Assembly (NCBI GenBank): GCA_020846975.1
Contig: JADLCX010000068.1
Location: 17,199-81,198 of the forward strand
From: Phycisphaerales bacterium
GTDB lineage: Bacteria > Planctomycetota > Phycisphaerae > Phycisphaerales > UBA1924
DNA length: 64,000 bases
Direction: 5' to 3'
The position numbers and the translations under genes were made by a program. Below are positions 33,375 to 44,017 of the stretch, in pieces. The number at the start of each line of letters is the position of its first letter. Within the stretch, counting starts at the first letter, position 1. A model generated the notes under the pieces. The model did not search any database. It was given only the letters and a program-made list of their open reading frames with translations, and was not told the DNA's origin.

Positions 33375-35738
33375 CTACTCGCCCGCGCCGGCCCCGAGCG
33401 CGCGCCGATGGCTCAGCACCGCGCGGATCTGGATGCAGGTCACGCCCTCTCCGAGGTGCTCGCGGATCGGTTTGAGCCTGGACTCGCCGAGCCTGTCGGC
33501 GGTGCCGGCGATCAGGCGGTAGGTGTCGTCATCCACCCACGCGGCGATGCTCGCCGGGCGCGTGCGCACGATGAACTCGGCCAGGTACTGCTCGGCCGTG
33601 CTCGGGGCCCTGTGCACCGCCGCCGCGACCTCGAGCGTGGAGGCCCCGCGTGTGTACATCTCGAACGCACGCCCGCGGGACTCGCTCAGCGGCCGGTCGG
33701 GATCGAGCGGGGCGGTCGATCTCGGCCGCGGCCGCGAGCCCGCCGCGGCGTCGAGCGTGAGCTTGTGCTCGCGGCAATACGCCTGGATGTTCCTGACGAA
33801 CCGCTCCCCGAACTCCTCGAGCTTGGCCCGGCCGACGCCCCGGATGCGCGCGAAGGCTTCCACCGTGCCGGGGCGGGCCCGCGCCAGTTCTTCGAGCGTG
33901 ACATCCCCGAAGATCAGGTACGCGGGCACACCCTTCTCCTCGGCGATGGCGCGTCGCAGGGCGCGGAGCGCCTCGAACACGCCCTGTTCCTCGGCCGAGA
34001 GCGGGGGGGCGGAGTCCGCGGATGCCCCCGCGATGCCCGCGCCCCCGCGGCCCTTCCGCGCGGCCGGCGCGGCGACCGACCTGGGGTCGAAGAGCGTGAC
34101 TTCGAGCCGGTCCCTCAGGATCGCCCCCGACTCCGGCCCCAGCGCGAGCGTGGCGAACTCGCCGGGCTCGCGGACCAGCCCGCCCCGGTCGATGAGCTGG
34201 TTGATGTAGCTGGCCAGCCGCTCCTTGTCGAGCGTGCGCAGGAGGCCGAAGGTCGAGAGGTTCTCGTGCCCGCGCCGCAGCACCTTCGCGGTCATCGCGC
34301 CGCGGAGCACCTCCGCCACGTGCCCGGCGCCGAAGCCGAACCCGGCGGACTGCCGGAGCCGGTACACGCACGAGATGATCTTCTTGGCGATGGTCGCGCT
34401 GTCGGCGACGGCGGCCAGTTCGTTGAGGCACACATCGCAGGCGCCGCACCCCCCATCCCCCCCCGCGCGATCGGCCCGCCCCTGCCGGACCGAGGGGGCG
34501 GGGGGAGGGGGGGCGTACTCCTGCCCGAAGTACGCGCTCAGGGCCCGGTGCCGGCACCGCGCTGAGGCGCAGTAGTTCTGCATGTGGCCGAGCAGCTCGT
34601 GCTGGGCCCGGATGTTGGCGGGGTCGGGGGGCGCATCGGCGTTCTCCGCCGCCATCTCCATCAGCCGCTTCCACTTCAGCACATCCGCCGCCGAGTAGAA
34701 CAGCACGCACTCGCTGGCCAGCCCGTCGCGTCCGGCCCGGCCGGTCTCCTGCTGGTAGTGCTCGACGGTCTTGGGCATCGAGGCGTGGACCACGCAGCGG
34801 ACATCGCTCCGGTCGATGCCCATGCCGAAGGCCACCGTGGCCACGACGATGTCGAGCCGCTCGGTGGCGAACCTGTCCTGCACGCGCTGCCGCACGGTCG
34901 GGCTCAGGCCGGCGTGGTAGGCCCCGGCTTCCAGCCCCCGCTCGGTCAGGACCTCCGCGAGCCGCTCGGTGTCCTTGCGGCTGATGCAGTAGACGATCGC
35001 GGCGCGGCCCTTGTGCCTGTTCAACGCCCCGACGACCTGGTCAATCCCGCTGATGCGCGGCAGCACGCGGTAGGTGAGGTTGGGCCGGTCGAACACGCCC
35101 ACCAGCACCTCCGGCTCGCGGAGCCGCAGCTGCTCGGCGATGTCGGACCGCACGCGCGGGGTCGCCGTCGCGGTGTAGGCGTGGATCGCCAGCCCCGGGA
35201 AGTGCGTGCGCAGCTCGGCCAGCCGGCGGTACTCGGGGCGGAAATCGTGCCCCCACTGGCTGATGCAGTGCGCTTCATCGATCGCAAACGAGCCGACATC
35301 CGCCCGCCGCAGGAACGAAATGAAGGAAGAGTTCAAGAGCCGCTCGGGGGCGACGAACAGCAGCCTGAGTTCCCCCGCGACCGCCCTCCGCCGGACCTGG
35401 TCCATCTCCTCACCCGAGACCCCGCTGTGCATGGCCGCGGCCGGGTAGTTCGCGAGCCTCAGCCCATCGACCTGGTCCTTCATCAGCGAGATCAGGGGCG
35501 AGACCACCACCGTGAGTCTGCCGGTGAGCAGGGGCGGGACCTGGTAGCACAGGCTCTTGCCCCCGCCGGTGGGGAGCACGACCAGCGAATCCCTGTGCGT
35601 GACCCCCGCGCGGATGGCCTCGATCTGCAGCGGCCGGAGCGTGTCGAAGCCCCAGTACCGCCGGAGCAACTCCGGCACCCGCGCGGCGAGGTCATCCCCG
35701 GCCGGTGCGCTGCGTGTTGAGGTCCCCGGACTGGCCAT
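33375..35738 (-). CDS. recQ: ATP-dependent DNA helicase RecQ, 787 aa
   Basis: 3'-5' helicase of recombinational repair. Motifs: Walker A LPTGGGKSLCYQVP, then SPLISLMKDQVDGL, Walker B/DEAH FAIDEAHCISQWGHDFRPEYRRL, AYTATATPRVR, and VIATVAFGMGID-like VVATVAFGMGIDRSDVR with the QETGRAGRDG motif. The RecQ C-terminal zinc site (YCASARCRHRALSAYFGQ ... CGACDVC) is interrupted by a Pro/Gly-rich insertion of about 25 residues caused by C/G runs near 34455-34520. A winged-helix domain and an HRDC domain (ALRRAIAEEKGVPAYLIFGDVTLEELARARP) follow, then about 100 extra residues containing a second HTH-like segment (RGRAFEMYTRGASTLEVAAAV). Complete and longer than E. coli RecQ (about 610). Confidence 0.95.
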   Translation of the reverse strand: MASPGTSTRSAPAGDDLAARVPELLRRYWGFDTLRPLQIEAIRAGVTHRDSLVVLPTGGGKSLCYQVPPLLTGRLTVVVSPLISLMKDQVDGLRLANYPAAAMHSGVSGEEMDQVRRRAVAGELRLLFVAPERLLNSSFISFLRRADVGSFAIDEAHCISQWGHDFRPEYRRLAELRTHFPGLAIHAYTATATPRVRSDIAEQLRLREPEVLVGVFDRPNLTYRVLPRISGIDQVVGALNRHKGRAAIVYCISRKDTERLAEVLTERGLEAGAYHAGLSPTVRQRVQDRFATERLDIVVATVAFGMGIDRSDVRCVVHASMPKTVEHYQQETGRAGRDGLASECVLFYSAADVLKWKRLMEMAAENADAPPDPANIRAQHELLGHMQNYCASARCRHRALSAYFGQEYAPPPPAPSVRQGRADRAGGDGGCGACDVCLNELAAVADSATIAKKIISCVYRLRQSAGFGFGAGHVAEVLRGAMTAKVLRRGHENLSTFGLLRTLDKERLASYINQLIDRGGLVREPGEFATLALGPESGAILRDRLEVTLFDPRSVAAPAARKGRGGAGIAGASADSAPPLSAEEQGVFEALRALRRAIAEEKGVPAYLIFGDVTLEELARARPGTVEAFARIRGVGRAKLEEFGERFVRNIQAYCREHKLTLDAAAGSRPRPRSTAPLDPDRPLSESRGRAFEMYTRGASTLEVAAAVHRAPSTAEQYLAEFIVRTRPASIAAWVDDDTYRLIAGTADRLGESRLKPIREHLGEGVTCIQIRAVLSHRRALGAGAGE

Positions 35739-35927
35739 GCCCGCCCACTATACCCGGCGATGGGCCCGGGGCGGGGCCGCGGCGGGCGCGAGGGGCGGCC
35801 CCGGGAGCGTGCCCCCCGCCCCCGCCCCCGCGCGATCCGCGCGGCCGATCGGCCGGGCCATCGGGCCGACCGTCCGGCCGGGTCGGACGACCTCACCATC
35901 GGCCCATCCGACCGGCCGCTTGAGTCG

Positions 35928-36098
35928 GGCGGCCATCCGGATGCGTTGTCCGATCGTCCGGACAAGTTGTGTGAGCGTCCGGACAAGTTGTGTGAGCGTC
36001 CGGATAAGTTGTCCGAGCGCGCGGATAAGTTGGATGGCCGTCCGGAGAAGTCGCACGGTCGGACGGATGGGTTGTCCGATCGGCCGATCCGGTCGGCG
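35928..36098. repeat. Degenerate 21-bp tandem array (about 8 units)
   Basis: Units of the type GTCCGGACAAGTTGTGTGAGC repeat with the AAGTT/TTGT anchor exactly 21 bp apart at 35946, 35967, 35988, 36009, 36030, 36051 and 36072. A period of 7 codons means every frame stays open, giving apparent peptides such as PDKLCER repeated. No start, Shine-Dalgarno or domain supports a protein. There are no unique spacers, so it is not CRISPR. Confidence 0.75.
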
Positions 36099-36133
36099 GG
36101 TGGTGCGGGCGGTCCACGGAGGGGAAGAGCCTC

Positions 36134-36253
36134 ACGCGGAGGCGCGGGGGCGCAGAGGAAGAACGAAATCGAACTCAGAGGGATGGGAGAGAGGGGAGGA
36201 TATGGGAGGGGGACTTTGTCATTGGCCTTTCCCGCGCCTTCGCGCCTCCGCGT
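36134..36253. repeat. 13-bp inverted repeat of the CGGAGGCGCG type
   Basis: ACGCGGAGGCGCG at 36134-36146 is matched perfectly by its reverse complement at 36241-36253, about 95 bp apart. This wording is a dispersed intergenic type known in planctomycete and other high-GC genomes (from general knowledge), possibly a small palindromic mobile element. Confidence 0.6.
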
Positions 36254-36302
36254 AAGGCCCGCGTTGAGGGCCAAGGGGAAACGCGGAGGGCACGGAGAAG
36301 AT

Positions 36303-36368
36303 GCAGAGAGCACAGAGAAAAAGCCTTGTCTTGAAAGACACGCCTCTGGTTCTTCTCTGTGCTCTCTG
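36303..36368. repeat. 16-bp CACAGAG-type inverted repeat
   Basis: CAGAGAGCACAGAGAA (36304-36319) is the reverse complement of TTCTCTGTGCTCTCTG (36353-36368), with a 33-bp loop. Another imperfect GACCTCTGTGTTCTCTGTG follows at 36373. It lies downstream of the aconitase gene on the minus strand and may end its transcript. Confidence 0.6.
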
Positions 36369-36413
36369 TGCGACCTCTGTGTTCTCTGTGTTCCTGCCTC
36401 GTGCCTTGTGTGA

Positions 36414-39299
<2,886 letters not shown>

Positions 39300-39452
39300 G
39301 GTGGTGCTCCTCCTGGTGAGGGCCCCGTGGGGAGGGGGCGGTGTGGTCGGTTCCTGCCCTAACGATACCAACGGGGCGGCATGAGTCGAATCAATCAGGG
39401 AATCGGCGTGCATCAACGGGGTTGATGGCGCGCCGCCGGTTCCCGCGCCGGC

Positions 39453-39815
39453 TCAACCGCTGATGCGGCCGCACGACGGGCACACGACCCGCACGACGTT
39501 CAGCCCGTCGATGGACACCGGGCGGGGGTCCACATCCTCGAGCGAGGTCCCGCACTTGCGGCAGCGGGGCGTGGCGGTGCCGATGCGGGTTCCCGCGCGC
39601 CCGCCGGCCCTGAGCCATTCCTCGTGCCGCGTGCGGTTCCACCAGCGGATGCCGATGATGGCGCACGCGATCAGCAGCAGCGGGGCGAGGATGATCGGGA
39701 GGCGGGCCTTGTCCTCGAACCCCCACACCGCGGCCTTGCCGCCCATGATGGCCGCGTAGGTGATCGCCGTCACGTAGCCGAGAAGGATGCGGGGATCGCG
39801 CCTGGGCCTGGACAT
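39453..39815 (-). CDS. Small two-helix membrane protein with zinc ribbon, 120 aa
   Basis: After MSRPRRDPRI two helices follow (LLGYVTAITYAAIMGGKAAVW and PIILAPLLLIACAIIGIRWW). Then come a basic stretch and a zinc-ribbon-like C-terminus CRKCGTSLEDVD ... VVCPSCGRISG. ATG 39815 is used; a longer in-frame reading overlaps low-complexity sequence with no support. It resembles the other membrane zinc-ribbon proteins of this window in layout but has no 'YDL.GL' motif. Function unknown. Confidence 0.7.
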   Translation of the reverse strand: MSRPRRDPRILLGYVTAITYAAIMGGKAAVWGFEDKARLPIILAPLLLIACAIIGIRWWNRTRHEEWLRAGGRAGTRIGTATPRCRKCGTSLEDVDPRPVSIDGLNVVRVVCPSCGRISG

Positions 39816-40019
39816 CCGGGCTGACTCTATCCACCGGGTCGCCCGGGGGGCTCGGTCCGGGTGCGCGGGCTCGTGCGCGATCCCGGCATCGCGCGGCCCG
39901 CGGGCGACGCCGGGGGCCCCTTGCCCATCGCCCGCGGTCGCGGTCCATCGCGCGGTGCCGCCGCCCGCGCGGGTCTTGGCCCGCCCGGTCAACGGCCCGC
40001 CGCGGTCCGGCTGTCGCGG

Positions 40020-40754
40020 TCAGGGTCGGGCCGCCGGCGGCACGCCCGGCCCGGGATCGTTCCGCCGCGGGCCGTACCAGATGTCCAGCGCGGAGCGGTC
40101 CCGCGCGATCGAGGGCCTGAAGACGGCGCGGGTGCACACGCCGAGGATCTCGCGGGCCGAGTGGGTCCGGAGCTTGCGTCCCGAGGTGACCACCCGCTCG
40201 CGGATCAGCACGAACCGCCCGTGGCGCTTGAGGGCCCTGGCCAGCGCGACTTCCTCGCCCGCGAACACGCCCTCGTCCCAGCCGCCCACCGCGTCCAGCC
40301 CGTCGCGCGTGCAGAAGAAGAAGCAGCCGCCGGCCAGTTTCAGGATGCGGAACAGCGCGTTGACGGCCAGCAGGATGATGCGGGCGTAGAGCGGCACGCG
40401 CCCGTCGAAGCCCGCGGGGGCTCCGCCGCCGATCGCGCCGGCCTTCACGGCCGCCAGCGCCTGCCGCACGGCCTCGACGGGCACGATCGTGTCGGCATCG
40501 ACGAAGATCAGCAGGGAGCCCTGCGCGGCCTCGGCCGCGGCGTTCCGCGCCGCCGCGATGTGGCGTTTGTCGATCACGACCGCCCTGGCGCCCGCCGCCT
40601 CGGCCGCCGCCCGGGTCGCATCGGTGCAGGCGTCGCAGGCCACCACCACCTCGTGCCCGATGCCCAGTTCATCCCCGGCCCGCACCAGCGCGGCCACCGT
40701 CGGGCCGATCAACGCCTCCTCATCGTGCGCGGGGATGCAGAACGAGACGAGCAC
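40020..40754 (-). CDS. Glycosyltransferase family 2 protein, 244 aa
   Basis: GT-A fold: VSFCIPAHDEEALIGPTVAALV at the N-terminus (nucleotide-sugar binding strand), VVVACDACTDATRAAAEAAGARAVVIDK, then LLIFVDADTIVP with the D-x-D-like VDAD motif at about residues 91-94. FAGEEVALARALKRHGRFVLI carries the E/D-D-type catalytic acid region. Sugar and acceptor are unknown. Length is at the short end for the family and there is no clear membrane domain, although a central hydrophobic segment (LYARIILLAVNALFRIL) could bind the membrane peripherally. The start is GTG 40754. Confidence 0.87.
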   Translation of the reverse strand: MLVSFCIPAHDEEALIGPTVAALVRAGDELGIGHEVVVACDACTDATRAAAEAAGARAVVIDKRHIAAARNAAAEAAQGSLLIFVDADTIVPVEAVRQALAAVKAGAIGGGAPAGFDGRVPLYARIILLAVNALFRILKLAGGCFFFCTRDGLDAVGGWDEGVFAGEEVALARALKRHGRFVLIRERVVTSGRKLRTHSAREILGVCTRAVFRPSIARDRSALDIWYGPRRNDPGPGVPPAARP

Positions 40755-40775
40755 GCGGTCCTTTCTTCACGCTCA

Positions 40776-41663
40776 CTACCGAACGGTCTTCACCAGCACC
40801 CGCTCGAACTCCGCCACCGCCGCGCTCACCGCGCGGTCGCGCCGGCGCACGATCGCCAGCCCGCGGGTCAGTTTCCCGTCGCGGCACGGCATGCCCTCGC
40901 CCTCGCGCAGGGCGAACCGCGACACGAACCCCACGCCGATCCCCGCCGCGACCATCTGCTTGATCGACTCGATCGAGCGGAGCTCCATGACCACGTTCAG
41001 CGAGACGCCCGCCGCGCCCGCGCCGCGATCGATCAACTCCCGCACCGCCGTGCCGGCCTCGAACGCGATGATCGTCTCGTCCCGGAGCCGCCCCCACTCG
41101 AAGGCCCGCGTGGTCCCCGCCAGAGCGTGCCGCGCGGGCACGATCAGCCGCAGCTCGTCCTCCACCAGCAGCACCTTGACCAGTTCGTCGGACTCCGGCC
41201 CCCCCGGCCCCTTGATCGGCAGCGTCACGATGCCCAGGTCCAGCTCCCCGCTCAGCACCGCCGACGCGACCGCGCTGCTCCCGGCCTCGCGCACGTAGAA
41301 CCGCAGGCCCGGGTGCTGCCTGCGGATCGCGCTGACGACCTTCGGGAGCAGGTAGCTCGTCGCCGTCGCCCCGCCCCCGATGCGGATCGAGCCCCGCTCC
41401 AGCCCGAGCAGCTCGCGGACGGCCTTGGTCCCCGCCTCCGCGGCGCGGACGGCCTCCTCGGCGTGGCGCAGGAAGATGCGGCCCGCCTCGGTCAACTCCA
41501 CGCCGCGGCCCGTGCGCGTCAGCAGCGTTGCGCCCGCCTCGCTCTCGAGTTTCTTCAGCATCGCCGAGAGGGCCGGCTGGGTCACGCCGAGCCGGCTCGC
41601 CGCACGGGTCAGGTGCCCGGCGCGGGCGATGGCCACGAAGTACCGCAGGGGCGTGAGCTCCAT
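40776..41663 (-). CDS. LysR-family transcriptional regulator, 295 aa
   Basis: The N-terminal winged helix-turn-helix is typical: MELTPLRYFVAIARAGHLTRAASRLGVTQPALSAMLKKLESEAGATLLTRTGRGVELTEAGR. The effector domain (from about 90) is also typical: SIRIGGGATATSYLLPKVVSAIRRQHPGLRF with DLGIVTLPI and IVPARHALA. LysR proteins activate or repress a neighbouring gene in response to a small metabolite. The start ATG 41663 gives the canonical beginning, and longer upstream readings overlap the divergent BamD-like gene. The neighbour on the minus strand downstream is the glycosyltransferase; the divergent gene is an outer-membrane component. The ligand is unknown. Confidence 0.92.
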   Translation of the reverse strand: MELTPLRYFVAIARAGHLTRAASRLGVTQPALSAMLKKLESEAGATLLTRTGRGVELTEAGRIFLRHAEEAVRAAEAGTKAVRELLGLERGSIRIGGGATATSYLLPKVVSAIRRQHPGLRFYVREAGSSAVASAVLSGELDLGIVTLPIKGPGGPESDELVKVLLVEDELRLIVPARHALAGTTRAFEWGRLRDETIIAFEAGTAVRELIDRGAGAAGVSLNVVMELRSIESIKQMVAAGIGVGFVSRFALREGEGMPCRDGKLTRGLAIVRRRDRAVSAAVAEFERVLVKTVR

Positions 41664-41754
41664 GGCCAAGAGTACCGGAGGCGGAATACCGGGCAACCCG
41701 TGGGCAGCGGGGGGGATAGCGCACGCGACTCCGCGGCGAGATATCCTGTGCCCG

Positions 41755-42867
41755 ATGCTGCGAACGGGATCTGTGAGCGTGATGTCCCGCGGTCTGGCGC
41801 GGACGGTCGCCGGTGCGACGATCGGCCTGGCGGTCGCCTCGGCCGCGCACGGCCAGCTCCGCGAGACGCGGATGGATGCCAACGGAGAGTGGCTGAACAC
41901 CAGGGAGCCCGCCGAGGGGACCGACGAGTGGGTCGTCGCCCGGGCCCGCACCGACATGGCCGATGACCGCCCCTCGGCCGCGTACTCCACGATCAACCGG
42001 TGGATCGAGGAGCAGGAGGCGAGGCTCGGCGACCCCTCGCCCATGATGCCCGAGGCCGTGCTGGTTCGCGGAGATGCCCTCACCGCGATGGGCGATGAGT
42101 ACAACGCCCTCTACGACTACGAGCGGGTCATCCGCGAATACCCGGGCGACCCGGCCTACGTGCTCGCCGTCGAGCGGGAGCTGGACATCGGCGTTCGCTA
42201 CCTCGAGGGCTACAAGCGCAAGATCCTCGGGGTCCGCATCCTCAACGCCGACGACATCGGCGAGGAACTGCTCATCCGCTGCCAGGAGCGATTGCCCGGC
42301 AGCCGCATCGCCGAGCGGGCCGGGATCGAGCTCGCCGACTACTACTACCGCGAGCACAACCTCCCGCTCGCGGCCGAGGCCTACGAGATCTTCAACGAGC
42401 TCTACCGCAACAGCCAGTACACGATGAAGGCCATGCAGCGCCGCGTCTACGCCACGATCGCGCAGTTCAAGGGCCCCAGGTACGACGGCTCCAAGCTCGT
42501 CGACGCCCGGATCCTCGTCAAGCGTTTCTCGAGCCTCTACCCCGGCGAGGCCCAGAAGGCCGGGCTCGATGAATCGCTCCTGGCCCGCCTCGACGAGTCC
42601 GCGGCCAACGCCCGGCTTGAAAAGGCCAGGTACTACCTCAAGCAGGGCGATGGCCCCTCGGGCCGCTACGTGATGAAGCGGCTCATCGCCGACCACCCGC
42701 ACACCGCCGCCGCGCGCGAGGCGTACGCGACCATGGAACAGCGCGGCTGGAAGCCCGACGAAGCGAAGGCCCCGCCGGCACCCCAGGCAACGCAGAGCCC
42801 GCGGAGTTCCCGCGCAGAACAGAGCAAGGAGAAGCAGGCCGAGGATGGAGGCGAGCATGGCCGCTGA
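41755..42867 (+). CDS. Outer-membrane assembly lipoprotein BamD-like / tetratricopeptide protein, 370 aa
   Basis: A signal peptide region (LARTVAGATIGLAVASAAHG) is followed by about 330 residues of tetratricopeptide-like helices typical of BamD/YfiO: GDALTAMGDEYNALYDYERVIREYPG, then PGSRIAERAGIELADYYYREHNLPLAAEAYEIFNELYRNSQYTMKAMQRRVYATIAQFKGPRYDGSKLVDARILVKRFSSLYP. BamD is part of the BAM complex that inserts beta-barrel proteins. The lipobox cysteine typical of BamD is not visible, so lipid anchoring is doubtful. Start is ATG 41755, or equally ATG 41782, which would give a shorter signal peptide. It overlaps the following LptE-like gene by 23 bp. The C-terminal 50 residues are Pro/Gln/Ser-rich and low in complexity. 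Confidence 0.75.
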   Translation: MLRTGSVSVMSRGLARTVAGATIGLAVASAAHGQLRETRMDANGEWLNTREPAEGTDEWVVARARTDMADDRPSAAYSTINRWIEEQEARLGDPSPMMPEAVLVRGDALTAMGDEYNALYDYERVIREYPGDPAYVLAVERELDIGVRYLEGYKRKILGVRILNADDIGEELLIRCQERLPGSRIAERAGIELADYYYREHNLPLAAEAYEIFNELYRNSQYTMKAMQRRVYATIAQFKGPRYDGSKLVDARILVKRFSSLYPGEAQKAGLDESLLARLDESAANARLEKARYYLKQGDGPSGRYVMKRLIADHPHTAAAREAYATMEQRGWKPDEAKAPPAPQATQSPRSSRAEQSKEKQAEDGGEHGR

Positions 42868-43411
42868 ACCCCATCCTTCTTCCCGCCTTTCTCCGCGGCG
42901 CATCCCGGCGTTGGCCGCGTTGTCCTGCGCGTTGGTCCTCTCCGCCTGTTCCTCCGACCCGCGCCAGGGCTATTCGTTCAACTCCTCCTTCTCGTCGGAT
43001 GTCAAGACCGTGCACGTCGCGCTCTTTGACAACCCGACCTTCCAGCGCGGGATCGAGGTCGAGCTCACCGACGCGGTGATCAAGGAGATCCAGTCGAACA
43101 CCCCGTGGAAGGTCACCGACTCCTCGGTCGCCGACACCACGCTCTCGGGCAGGATCACCGCGGCGACGATGAACCGCCTCAGTTCCAACCGCGACTCGGG
43201 CCTCTCGCAGGAGATCGCCTTCGCGATCACGCTCGACTTCGACTTCAAGGATGCCCGCACCGGCAAGCCGCTGGTCAGCCGCCGCGCGTTCACCGCCAGC
43301 GAGACCTTCGTCCCCACCAAGCCCGTGGGCGAGCGGCTCGAGGTCGGCCAGCACGCGACGGTCCAGCAGATGGCGCGGGACATCGTCAGCGAGCTGCGGT
43401 CGAGCTGGTGA
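42845..43411 (+). CDS. lptE: LPS-assembly lipoprotein LptE-like, 188 aa
   Basis: The N-terminal signal with lipobox ALVLSAC (LSAC) is followed by SSDPRQGYSFNSSFSSDVKTVHVALFDNPTFQRGIEVELTDAVIKEIQSNTPWKVTD. This pattern (GY.f ... v..i.v..f.N.t...g.e..lt.al..ei) is that of LptE/RlpB and DUF4136-like lipoproteins. The strand after it, 'TTLSGRITAATMNRL', fits the LptE alpha/beta fold. LptE sits in the LPS transport channel LptD at the outer membrane. The start is ATG 42845 or 42857. It overlaps the BamD-like gene, so both are probably one transcript. It implies an outer-membrane assembly pathway in this organism. Confidence 0.75.
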   Translation: MEASMAAEPHPSSRLSPRRIPALAALSCALVLSACSSDPRQGYSFNSSFSSDVKTVHVALFDNPTFQRGIEVELTDAVIKEIQSNTPWKVTDSSVADTTLSGRITAATMNRLSSNRDSGLSQEIAFAITLDFDFKDARTGKPLVSRRAFTASETFVPTKPVGERLEVGQHATVQQMARDIVSELRSSW

Positions 43412-43540
43412 GAAAGCAGAGAGCGGTAAGCGGGAAAGAGGAAGCAGGAAGGCATCCGACGATCGGGCGGCGGGGCTGGGGGGTTGAGAGGTTGTTCGGA
43501 CTTTGACGAACAAACAGCGCTGCGTCCCGGATCACGCCCG

Positions 43541-43645
43541 CGGCGCATCGCGCCGTTCGGACGTAGCGTCGCGCAGCCCGGCCGTAGCGTCGCGCTGTGC
43601 GGATGGAGCGTGGCGCAGCCCGGGCTGGCGTCGCGCCGTGCGACT
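43541..43645. repeat. 21-bp tandem array (5 units)
   Basis: Units of the type CGTAGCGTCGCGCAGCCCGGC repeat every 21 bp at 43562, 43583, 43604 and 43625, with a more divergent copy from 43541. Units alternate between '...CAGCCCGG' and '...TGTGCGGA' endings. The same 21-bp period as at 35928-36098 occurs here, with different sequence. There are no spacers, hence no CRISPR. Confidence 0.75.
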
Positions 43646-43794
43646 CCCGTGCGGGGTTCGCAGTTGCTCTTTGGTGTGGGTCGGGGCACGTGCGCGGAAT
43701 AACACGCTGCGGCCCTTGGGCCCGGATCCAGTGAGGTCGAAGGTGATCGTTCGTGCCGCGGCATCCGCATCTAAGCCGCTTCGGCGGAACAGCG

Positions 43795-43950
43795 TTAGCC
43801 GGGGGCGAAAGCCCCCGGTGAGCGTCGGTCTTGTTCAGAGAGCCCTGAAAGGGCGGCACAAGATAGTGCGCGCTTGATGAACCGCTGTGTCGCCCCGTTG
43901 GGGCTCACGGATCAAATCGCACGCCAACCGGGGGCTCACGCCCCCGGCTA
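43795..43950. repeat. REPIN-like cluster of palindromes
   Basis: Four hairpins in mirror order: CCGGGGGCGAAAGCCCCCGG (43799-43818), GCCCTGAAAGGGC (43842-43854), GCCCCGTTGGGGC (43892-43904) and CCGGGGGCTCACGCCCCCGG (43928-43947). The last is nearly the reverse complement of the first, and the third of the second. This A-B-B'-A' arrangement is typical of REP doublets (REPINs). No tnpA-REP gene is in the window. Confidence 0.75.
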
Positions 43951-44017
43951 CGGCTGTTGGGCCGCTGGCGCGGCTCCGAGCCAAGCACACGCGCGCCCGC
44001 GCGGTACGATCCGCACG

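Larger units (their letters stand above)
35739..36413. repeat. Repeat-rich spacer between recQ and aconitase genes
   Basis: No gene is supported. The region holds a degenerate tandem array with an exact 21-bp period (about 35928-36098) and two nested inverted-repeat pairs of the CGCAGAGG/CACAGAG kind (36134-36146 with 36241-36253; 36303-36318 with 36353-36368). The remaining purine-rich stretch (36160-36230) shows no feature. Details are in separate entries. Confidence 0.6.
43412..44017. repeat. Repeat-filled spacer between the LptE-like and zinc-ribbon genes
   Basis: No gene is supported in this 606-bp stretch. It holds a 21-bp tandem array (43541-43645) and a REPIN-like cluster of four palindromes (43795-43950). 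The 5' part (43412-43540) shows only Arg/Gly-coding frames without a domain. Confidence 0.6.

Noticed and set aside
35928..36098. CRISPR array
   Set aside because: The units are contiguous without unique spacers, are 21 bp and degenerate, and no cas gene is near.
43541..43645. CRISPR array or heptapeptide-repeat gene
   Set aside because: There are no spacers; no start codon, ribosome-binding site or domain supports a protein.
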